From Fimenecus stercoravium (lineage in GTDB: Bacteria > Bacillota > Clostridia > Oscillospirales > Acutalibacteraceae): 36,071 nt of DNA. The stretch spans positions 1-36,071 of the forward strand of contig DVIC01000082.1 in assembly GCA_018711545.1 (NCBI GenBank). The letters are read 5' to 3'. Positions within the stretch are counted from its first letter, which is position 1. Every line of letters starts with the position of its first letter. Under the pieces are notes generated by a model. It had not been told where the DNA came from and made no database searches. It saw nothing but the letters and a program-made list of their open reading frames with translations. Position numbers and translations under genes: made by a program. Of the stretch, positions 1 to 5,316 are shown one piece after another.

Positions 1-8
1 CCAAGTAA
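1..8 (+). CDS. Possible 3' end of rpmG (ribosomal protein L33), partial
   Basis: Only two bases, a Lys codon (AAG) and a TAA stop are visible before the secE ribosome binding site. In Bacillota rpmG commonly precedes secE-nusG, and L33 often ends in Thr-Lys, which these bases would fit. The call rests almost wholly on gene order; the protein itself cannot be seen. Confidence 0.22.
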
Positions 9-23
9 GACGGAGGATTGACA

Positions 24-467
24 ATGGCTGACGAGATCAAAAAGGGTTCTGCCGAGCAACCGAAGTCCTCTAAAGAAAAGCCCGCCAAGGCGGAAAAAAC
101 CTCTAAGACAAAAAAAGAGTCCAAGGCGAAAAAGGACTCTAAGAGCGGCAAGGATGCGTCCAAGCAGAAAAAGGGCAATATCTTTGTGCGCATGGGCAGA
201 GCGATCGCCAAATTCTTCAAGGATGAAAGATCCGAGTCCAAAAAGATCGTTTGGCCCGATGCCAAGACCGTGCTCAAGAGTACGGCGGTGGTCATCGTGG
301 TCGTTGCGGTGCTGGGCGTGATCCTGTGGCTTATCGACACAGGCCTTTCCGAAGGGATCGGCGCGCTGGTCCGTCTGGCGGAGCGCGTCGGCAGCGACGC
401 TGCGGCCGAGGGCGAGACCACCACGGCAGCTGCAGGCGCGATGCTTTCCGGGCTGCTGGGATTCTGA
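24..467 (+). CDS. secE: SecE, preprotein translocase subunit
   Basis: SecE is the small subunit that clamps SecY in the SecYEG protein-export channel of the cytoplasmic membrane. The protein is 147 aa. The first ~55 residues are a Lys/Ser/Glu-rich extension. The SecE signature follows (SESKKIVWPD, about residues 74-83) and then one transmembrane helix (about 90-110), with an Ala/Thr-rich tail. Single-helix SecE with a variable N-terminus is usual for Gram-positives. ATG at 24 is chosen because GGAGG lies at 12-16; a TTG at 18 in the same frame is too close to it. nusG follows 16 nt downstream, the standard order. Confidence 0.95.
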   Translation: MADEIKKGSAEQPKSSKEKPAKAEKTSKTKKESKAKKDSKSGKDASKQKKGNIFVRMGRAIAKFFKDERSESKKIVWPDAKTVLKSTAVVIVVVAVLGVILWLIDTGLSEGIGALVRLAERVGSDAAAEGETTTAAAGAMLSGLLGF

Positions 468-483
468 CGAAGGAGCTTTTCGA

Positions 484-1044
484 ATGGCAGACGATGCAAG
501 ATGGTATGTCGTGCACACCTATTCCGGCTATGAAAACAAGGTCGCGGCGAATATCGAGACCGTTGTGGAAAATCGGAAAATGCACGATCAGATCCTCGAG
601 GTCAAAGTGCCCACCGAGACCGTGACCGAGATCCGTGAGGACGGTACGAAAAAAGAGGTGGAGCGCAAGGTCTTCCCGGGCTATGTGCTCGTGAAGTTTG
701 CCGTTTTTGAAAACGAGGATACCGACGAGGTCAAAATGACCGACGACGCCTGGTATGTTGTGCGCAACACGCGCGGCGTCACGGGGTTCGTCGGCCCCGA
801 AAGCAAACCCGTCCCCCTGACGGAGGAGGAAGTCCTTCAGCTCGGCGTTGAAAAGCGCGTGGTGGAGGTCAACTACGAAAAGGGCGATATGGTCACCATC
901 GTGGACGGCGCGTTTGAAGGCGTCATCGGCGTTGTGGACGATATCGATACGGAAGGCAATTCGGTGCGCGTCATCATTTCCATGTTCGGAAAAGAGACAC
1001 CCGTCGAATTGGAACTCGACCAGGTCGAGACCGTCAAAGAATAA
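484..1044 (+). CDS. nusG: NusG, transcription termination/antitermination factor
   Basis: NusG binds RNA polymerase and modulates elongation, pausing and Rho-dependent termination. The 186-aa protein starts with the typical NGN-domain sequence (ARWYVVHTYSGYENKVAAN), has the FPGYVLVKF core strand near residues 60-68 and the WYVVRNTRGVTGFVG segment, and ends in a KOW domain (KGDMVTIVDGAFEGVIGVV, about 134-152). Length is normal for the family. It sits directly after secE, with AAGGAGC upstream of the ATG. No oddities were seen. Confidence 0.97.
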   Translation: MADDARWYVVHTYSGYENKVAANIETVVENRKMHDQILEVKVPTETVTEIREDGTKKEVERKVFPGYVLVKFAVFENEDTDEVKMTDDAWYVVRNTRGVTGFVGPESKPVPLTEEEVLQLGVEKRVVEVNYEKGDMVTIVDGAFEGVIGVVDDIDTEGNSVRVIISMFGKETPVELELDQVETVKE

Positions 1045-1138
1045 TCATCGGTAATTAAGCGGGTCTCCCGCTTGGTTTCGGCGTGCCGCTGCGGCGCGCT
1101 GTGGGAGGGCCGGCAGACAGCCGTCCCGCCACTACCAC
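1045..1138 (+). promoter_or_regulatory. rplK leader with L1-binding-site mimic (first copy)
   Basis: The nusG-rplK gap has a perfect 7-bp hairpin (AAGCGGG, TCT, CCCGCTT at about 1058-1074) and then GTGGGAGG (1101-1108) paired at a distance with CTACCAC (1132-1138). GTGGGAGG...ATACCAC is also found in the 23S rRNA L1-stalk (helices 76-78). L1 is known to repress its own L11-operon mRNA by binding an rRNA-like site. The call as the L1 operator is by that resemblance; the exact fold is inferred. Confidence 0.55.
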
Positions 1139-1159
1139 GAATTTCGGAGGTGCTAACTA

Positions 1160-1585
1160 ATGGCTCAAAAGGTTGTAGGCTTCATTAAGCTGCAGATCCC
1201 CGCCGGCAAAGCAACGCCGGCACCGCCTGTCGGACCGGCGCTCGGTCAGCACGGCGTTAACATCATGGCGTTCACGAAAGAATTCAACGAACGCACCAAG
1301 AACGACATGGGCATGATCATCCCCGTCGTTATCACGGTTTACGCAGACCGTTCGTTCACGTTTGTAACGAAGACCCCGCCCGCTGCCGTCCTTATCAAAA
1401 AGGCATGCGGCATTGAAAGCGGTTCGGGCGTCCCGAACAAGACCAAGGTCGCGAAGATCACGACGGAACAGGTCCGCAAGATCGCCGAGCAGAAAATGCC
1501 CGATCTCAACGCTGCCAATGTCGAAGCAGCCATGCGTATGATCGCGGGTACCGCGCGTTCCATGGGCGTCACTGTTGAAGATTGA
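1160..1585 (+). CDS. rplK: 50S ribosomal protein L11
   Basis: L11 forms the base of the ribosomal stalk with 23S helices 43/44 (the GTPase-associated centre) and is needed for stringent-response sensing by RelA. The 141-aa protein has the standard N-terminal sequence (KVVGFIKLQIPAGKATPAPP, residues 4-23) and GPALGQHGVNIM. The C-terminal rRNA-binding half ends in AGTARSMGV. Length is exactly typical. GGAGG at 1146-1150 sets the ATG. Its mRNA carries L1-site mimics on both sides, so translation is probably controlled by L1. Confidence 0.97.
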   Translation: MAQKVVGFIKLQIPAGKATPAPPVGPALGQHGVNIMAFTKEFNERTKNDMGMIIPVVITVYADRSFTFVTKTPPAAVLIKKACGIESGSGVPNKTKVAKITTEQVRKIAEQKMPDLNAANVEAAMRMIAGTARSMGVTVED

Positions 1586-1594
1586 TGCTCCTTC

Positions 1595-1619
1595 GTGGGA
1601 GGAAAGATCCGATAACCAC
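1595..1619 (+). promoter_or_regulatory. L1-binding-site mimic between rplK and rplA (second copy)
   Basis: GTGGGAGG (1595-1602) and ATAACCAC (1612-1619) flank a short internal segment holding GATCCGAT. The layout is the compact form of the 23S L1-stalk sequence and matches the site upstream of rplK. It ends just six bases before the rplA ribosome binding site, so L1 bound here could block initiation on its own cistron. The function is inferred from rRNA mimicry. Confidence 0.55.
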
Positions 1620-1641
1620 TTCATAGGAGGAAATGAATGTT

Positions 1642-2349
1642 ATGAAACACGGTAAGAAATACGCGGAAAGCGTAAAGCTGGTGGATAAGACCAAGCTGTA
1701 TGATACCGACGAAGCGCTTGCGCTGACTGTAAAAACCGCCACGGCGAAGTTCGACGAGACCGTGGAACTGCATATTCGTTTGGGCGTTGACTCCCGCCAT
1801 GCCGACCAGCAGGTTCGCGGCGCGGTCATCCTGCCTAACGGTACCGGTAAGCGCGTGCGTGTCGCCGTCTTTGCAAAGGGCGCGGACGCGGATGCCGCCA
1901 CCGCTGCGGGCGCAGAGATCGTCGGTGCGGAAGATCTCGTTGAGCAGGTGCAGGGTGGTATGCTGGACTTTGACGTCTGCATCGCGGCGCCCAACATGAT
2001 GGGCCTTGTCGGCCGTCTCGGTAAGATCCTCGGCCCGCGCGGGCTTATGCCCTCGCCCAAGGCCGGTACAGTCTCGCCCGACGTTGCCAAAGCCGTAACC
2101 GAAGCGAAAGCCGGTAAGATCGAGTACAGACTTGACAAGACCAACATTATTCACTGCCCCATCGGCAAGGTCTCGTTCGGCCCTGAAAAGCTGGCGGAGA
2201 ACTTCAACGCGCTGATGGACGCCGTCATCAAGGCGAAGCCCGCTGCGATGAAAGGTCAGTACATCAAGTCCTGCGTGGTCGCGACCACCATGGGTCCCGG
2301 CATCAAGGTCAACGCCAACAAGATCGGCGCTGCTCCCGTTGCCGAATAA
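1642..2349 (+). CDS. rplA: 50S ribosomal protein L1
   Basis: L1 binds the mobile L1 stalk of 23S rRNA, helps release deacylated tRNA, and acts as a translational repressor of the L11 operon. The protein is about 235 aa. It contains the family hallmark GRLGKILGPRGLMPSPKAGT (near residue 121) and ends with a conserved TTMGPGIKV segment. Start: AGGAGG at 1625-1630 is too close to the ATG at 1633 (2 nt) but acceptable for the ATG at 1642 (11 nt), which also gives the usual MKHGKKY N-terminus. It forms a unit with rplK. rplJ is transcribed from a separate promoter downstream. Confidence 0.96.
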   Translation: MKHGKKYAESVKLVDKTKLYDTDEALALTVKTATAKFDETVELHIRLGVDSRHADQQVRGAVILPNGTGKRVRVAVFAKGADADAATAAGAEIVGAEDLVEQVQGGMLDFDVCIAAPNMMGLVGRLGKILGPRGLMPSPKAGTVSPDVAKAVTEAKAGKIEYRLDKTNIIHCPIGKVSFGPEKLAENFNALMDAVIKAKPAAMKGQYIKSCVVATTMGPGIKVNANKIGAAPVAE

Positions 2350-2357
2350 AAAGATAC

Positions 2358-2386
2358 TTGACAAGCAAGGTCGCTTGTGTTAGTAT
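2358..2386 (+). promoter_or_regulatory. Sigma-A-type promoter for rplJ-rplL
   Basis: TTGACA at 2358-2363 and TAGTAT at 2381-2386 are separated by 17 bp, just after the rplA stop. The predicted start, near 2393, lies immediately before the L10 leader. Confidence 0.8.
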
Positions 2387-2393
2387 ACTATCG

Positions 2394-2516
2394 CTTGCCG
2401 AAGACAGCAGGTGCGTTTGCGTAAGGGCTTGGCCCGCCTGCCGAGGAAAAGTGCTTTACTTTTGATAAAGGTAAATCCGGCCTTTTCCGTCTTTGTGCGG
2501 AAAAGGCTTTTGTTTT
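2394..2516 (+). promoter_or_regulatory. L10 leader RNA of rplJL
   Basis: The segment holds the conserved L10-leader pattern: CCGAAGACAGCAGGTGC (from about 2399), a spacer hairpin, then GCCTGCCGAGGAAAAG. In Bacillota, L10 (with L7/L12) binds this kink-turn-like leader to repress rplJL. Here the leader runs into a terminator hairpin at 2479-2516, so control by attenuation is likely. The motif is seen directly; the mechanism is from knowledge of this leader family. Confidence 0.82.
2479..2516 (+). terminator. Attenuator in the rplJL leader
   Basis: GGCCTTTTCCG (2479-2489) pairs with CGGAAAAGGC (2498-2507), followed by TTTTGTTTT. It lies 43 nt before the rplJ start, within the L10 leader transcript. 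Confidence 0.8.
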
Positions 2517-2558
2517 CTCATAAAGCAAGCGTCATTTTATGTTTTGGAGGTGAATGTT

Positions 2559-3152
2559 TTGCCGAGTGAGAAAGTTTTGGAACTGAAAAAGCAGCAGGTC
2601 GCTGACCTCAAGGCCCGTTTGGACGGGGCTTGCGCAGGCGTGCTTGTGGATTATCGCGGGATCTCCGTCGCCGATGACACCCAGCTTCGTAAGGAGCTGC
2701 GTGAAGCAGGCGTGCAGTACACCGTTTCCAAGAACACGCTTCTGCATCTTGCTTTTGCCGGTACGCCGTATGAGGCGCTCGACAGCGTCTTGGAGGGCAC
2801 GACCGCAATCGCAACGAGCGCGGACGACTACGTCGCCGCCGCAAGGATCCTTGGGAAATATGCGGACAAGAGCGACAGCTTCAATCTGAAAGGCGGTTTC
2901 CTGGACGATGAAGTGATCGACCTTGCAAAGCTGCAAAGTCTTGCCAAGCTGCCGTCGCGCGAGGTATTGCTCGCTACGGTGCTCAGTGCGTTCAACGCGC
3001 CGATCGCTGCGTTTGCACGTGCTATTCAGGCCGTTGTAGACAAGAGCGGTGAGGAAGTCCCTGCCGCCGAAGCGGCCGAACCCGCAGCCGAGGAGGCTGC
3101 TCCCGCAGCAGAAGAAGCTGCACCTGCGGCAGAGGAGACCCCTGCCGAATAA
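2559..3152 (+). CDS. rplJ: 50S ribosomal protein L10 with acidic C-terminal extension
   Basis: L10 anchors the L7/L12 dimers to the ribosomal stalk. The protein is 197 aa, starting PSEKVLELKKQQVADLK, with GVLVDYRGISVADDTQLRKE (about 30-49) typical of the RNA-binding domain and the GG-F-L region near 110. After the L7/L12-binding helix (residue ~165) comes an Ala/Glu/Pro tail with three copies of an AAPAAEE-like unit. This makes it about 25-30 residues longer than usual bacterial L10. Start: TTG at 2559 lies 8 nt after GGAGG (2546-2550); an out-of-frame ATG at 2554 must be ignored. Confidence 0.95.
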   Translation: MPSEKVLELKKQQVADLKARLDGACAGVLVDYRGISVADDTQLRKELREAGVQYTVSKNTLLHLAFAGTPYEALDSVLEGTTAIATSADDYVAAARILGKYADKSDSFNLKGGFLDDEVIDLAKLQSLAKLPSREVLLATVLSAFNAPIAAFARAIQAVVDKSGEEVPAAEAAEPAAEEAAPAAEEAAPAAEETPAE

Positions 3153-3182
3153 TCCTAAAAAGAAAAATGGAGGATCATAGAA

Positions 3183-3560
3183 ATGGCATCTGAAAAAGTT
3201 ACCGCATTGCTTGAAGAGATCAAAGCAATGTCCGTTCTCGAGCTGTCTGAGCTCGTTCATGCAGTAGAAGAAGAATTCGGCGTGTCTGCGGCTGCTGCCG
3301 TAGCGGTTGCGGCTCCGGCGGAAGGCGGCGCTGCTGCTGCGGAAGAAAAGACCGAATTCGACGTAGTCCTTGCGGAAGTCGGTTCCGAGAAGATCAAGGT
3401 CATCAAGGCTGTCCGCGAGATCACGGGTCTGGGCCTCGGCGAAGCGAAAGCCCTCGTCGACGGCGCACCCAAGACCGTCAAGGAAGCTATGCCGAAGGAA
3501 GAAGCCGAAGCTGCCAAAGCCAAGCTCGAAGAAGTCGGCGCCAAGGTCGAACTCAAATAA
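3183..3560 (+). CDS. rplL: 50S ribosomal protein L7/L12
   Basis: L7/L12 is the multi-copy stalk protein that recruits translational GTPases. The 125-aa protein has an N-terminal dimerisation helix pair (VTALLEEIKAMSVLELSELV), an Ala/Gly-rich hinge (about residues 37-55), and the C-terminal factor-binding domain with EKIKVIKAVREITGLGLGEA and LVDGAPKTVKE. Length and layout are standard. It is co-transcribed with rplJ (30-nt gap) and followed by a strong terminator. rpoB, the usual next gene, is absent. Confidence 0.97.
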   Translation: MASEKVTALLEEIKAMSVLELSELVHAVEEEFGVSAAAAVAVAAPAEGGAAAAEEKTEFDVVLAEVGSEKIKVIKAVREITGLGLGEAKALVDGAPKTVKEAMPKEEAEAAKAKLEEVGAKVELK

Positions 3561-3580
3561 AAACGGTTTTGCCGTTATGC

Positions 3581-3608
3581 ACCCCGTCCTCGGACGGGGT
3601 GTTTTTTG
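3581..3608 (+). terminator. Rho-independent terminator after rplL
   Basis: ACCCCGTCC and GGACGGGGT form a nearly loopless GC-rich stem (3581-3600), followed by TGTTTTTT. It closes the rplJL unit. Confidence 0.9.
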
Positions 3609-3685
3609 CGTTTTGCCTTGTGACACCCGTATGGGTAGAAATCGTTGGGTATACACAAAATATAGTTGACATTTTGCAAAACCGC

Positions 3686-3714
3686 TTGACAACTTTCCTA
3701 AAATATCATATGAT
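3686..3714 (+). promoter_or_regulatory. Promoter of the TM2-domain gene
   Basis: TTGACA (3686-3691) and TATGAT (3709-3714) have a 17-bp spacer. A second TTGACA lies 20 bp upstream (3666-3671) with no matching -10. A short CCCGC/GCGGG inverted repeat follows in the leader (about 3729-3743). Confidence 0.8.
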
Positions 3715-3780
3715 TGAGATGGAAATATCCCGCCGAAAGCGGGAATTTGCACTTCCCATTTTTATTTAGGAGGAGATTTT

Positions 3781-4188
3781 ATGTTTTGCAGAAACTGCGG
3801 AAACGCTATGGAGCCGAACCAGGCGGTCTGCCTGACTTGCGGGACGCCCGCGGGCGCGGGGAGCGCATTCTGCCCGAACTGCGGCAATCCCGTCGCACCG
3901 TCCGCTGTCGTTTGCGTGTCGTGCGGTGTCGCTTTGCAGCAGAAGCCGGCAGTAGGGGGCAAATCGAAGATCGCAGCGGGGCTTTTGGCGATTTTCTTAG
4001 GGCAGCTGGGCATCCACAACTTTTACCTTGGCTACACCAAAAAGGCGGTCATCCAGCTGCTTGTAACGATCCTTTTGAGTTGGACATTTGTCGCTCCGAC
4101 AGCCATTTGGATCTGGGCAATCGTAGAAGCCGTACAGATTTTCCAGGGCAAAATCACCGATGCCAACGGCATGGCGCTTTCCGATTAG
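3781..4188 (+). CDS. Zinc-ribbon / TM2 domain membrane protein
   Basis: The function is unknown; TM2 proteins are small membrane proteins widespread in bacteria. The 135-aa protein starts with two zinc-ribbon-like CxxC pairs (FCRNCG and VCLTCG), then two more (FCPNCG and VCVSCG), giving eight cysteines in the first ~52 residues. A TM2 domain follows (about 60-125) with the hallmark LGQLGIHNFYLGYTKKA and two hydrophobic helices. AGGAGG lies upstream of the ATG. The gene is monocistronic, with its own promoter and terminator. Zinc binding is inferred from the CxxC spacing. Confidence 0.88.
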   Translation: MFCRNCGNAMEPNQAVCLTCGTPAGAGSAFCPNCGNPVAPSAVVCVSCGVALQQKPAVGGKSKIAAGLLAIFLGQLGIHNFYLGYTKKAVIQLLVTILLSWTFVAPTAIWIWAIVEAVQIFQGKITDANGMALSD

Positions 4189-4203
4189 GATCAGGCCGTT
4201 TTC

Positions 4204-4234
4204 TCCCTGCCGCAAAAGCGGCAGGGATTTTTTT
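4204..4234 (+). terminator. Terminator after the TM2-domain gene
   Basis: CCCTGCCGC and GCGGCAGGG form a perfect stem with an AAAA loop (4205-4226), followed by seven T residues. Confidence 0.92.
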
Positions 4235-4265
4235 GTAGATCTTGTCAAGATTTTCACAAAAACAG

Positions 4266-4294
4266 TTGCCTTTTTTCGTAGGATATTGTAAAAT
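4266..4294 (+). promoter_or_regulatory. Promoter of the cobO-like/glycosidase operon
   Basis: TTGCCT (4266-4271) and TAAAAT (4289-4294) are 17 bp apart in an AT-rich stretch. No other good promoter was seen between here and the end of the GH31 gene. Confidence 0.6.
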
Positions 4295-4335
4295 ATAAGC
4301 TCTGAAAGATTCTTGAAATGTCAGGGGGCGCAGGC

Positions 4336-4845
4336 ATGCTTCGCTTGTATATGGGCGCCGGCGCCGGCAAAACGACCGCTGCGGCGGGACTTGCGCTGCG
4401 CGCGGTCTCACATGGCAAGCGTGTGCGCGTGCTTCAATTGCTGAAGCCGGCAATTTCACCGGAATTCGCCGCACTGCAAGATAAATTCGGCGTGCCTGTG
4501 ATGCCGGCACACCCGAATATGCCGTTTTTCTTTCAACTCGACGAAGCCGGGCAAGCGGATTACACCGCCCGCACGGCGCGAATCGTACCGCAGTTCTTTA
4601 CGCCGCAGGCAGGGGATTTTCTGCTGATTGCCGACGAAATGGGCGGCACGCTTCAAAACGGCATGTTCGAGGAAGGTGCGCTTCTAAAGCTTTTGCAGAC
4701 ACTGCCTGAATCTGTGCATGTCGCTCTGACGGGACGGGATTTCCCCGCCGGCGTCCTTGCTGCGGCAGACCTGATTTCGGAAATCCAAAATCGTCGCCAT
4801 CCGTATGACCGCGGCGTTGCTGCTGTAGAAGGGCTTGAATTCTAA
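4336..4845 (+). CDS. CobO/CobA-type ATP:corrinoid adenosyltransferase
   Basis: Enzymes of this family transfer the 5'-deoxyadenosyl group of ATP to cob(I)alamin, producing the coenzyme form of B12 in the cytoplasm. The 169-aa protein has the Walker-type loop GAGAGKTT (residues 7-14) at the extreme N-terminus, a LLIADEMGG acidic strand, and the C-terminal signature TGRDFPAGVLAAADLISEIQ followed by HPYDRGVAAVEGLEF. All are in the CobO order and spacing. The start at 4336 has AGGGGG 7 nt upstream; an ATG at 4318 in frame lacks a ribosome binding site. The GAGAGKTT loop differs slightly from the common GxGKGKTT. It leads an operon of carbohydrate enzymes, an unusual setting. It could act on another corrinoid. 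Confidence 0.82.
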   Translation: MLRLYMGAGAGKTTAAAGLALRAVSHGKRVRVLQLLKPAISPEFAALQDKFGVPVMPAHPNMPFFFQLDEAGQADYTARTARIVPQFFTPQAGDFLLIADEMGGTLQNGMFEEGALLKLLQTLPESVHVALTGRDFPAGVLAAADLISEIQNRRHPYDRGVAAVEGLEF

Positions 4846-4854
4846 GGAGGGCTT

Positions 4855-5316
4855 ATGTCAAAATATACCGACCGCTCAGTCGAGCTTTTCAAATCCGGCT
4901 TCAACTGTGCACAATCCGTGTTTGCCGCATTTTGTGATAAGGTCGGCATGCCGGAAGAAACCGCCCTGCGCGTGTCGGCGGGCTTAGGCGGCGGCGTAGG
5001 CAGGATGCGGGAAGTCTGCGGCGCACTTTGCGGCGCGGCAATGCTCGCGGGAATGCTTTACGGCGCGACCGAAGGATCGGACAGTGAAGCAAAGGCTTAC
5101 ACATATAAAAAGGTGCAGGAGATTGCTGCCGAGTTCAGAAAAACCAATCCGTCCATCATCTGCCGCGAGCTTTTGGGGCTTCAGCCTGATTCACCGCTTG
5201 AAAGCGCGCCCGAAGCACGCACGGAAAGCTATTACCAGAACCGCCCGTGTCTGCATATCATTGAAAGCGCGGCGCGTGCGGCGGAAAAAATCTTGTTTTC
5301 TCAGGAGGATACATAA
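4855..5316 (+). CDS. C_GCAxxG_C_C family (putative redox) protein
   Basis: This small cysteine-rich family has no established biochemical function and is suspected to be redox-active. The 153-aa protein has conserved cysteines at 18 and 27 (FNCAQSVFAAFC), 55 and 59 (VCGALCGAA), 103 and 132. The Gly-rich AGLGGGVGRM segment (42-51) precedes the second pair. No signal peptide is seen, so it should be cytoplasmic. AAGGAGGGC precedes the ATG, 9 nt after the adenosyltransferase gene. Its stop overlaps the next start (TAATG), which suggests translational coupling with the GH36-like gene. Confidence 0.85.
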   Translation: MSKYTDRSVELFKSGFNCAQSVFAAFCDKVGMPEETALRVSAGLGGGVGRMREVCGALCGAAMLAGMLYGATEGSDSEAKAYTYKKVQEIAAEFRKTNPSIICRELLGLQPDSPLESAPEARTESYYQNRPCLHIIESAARAAEKILFSQEDT

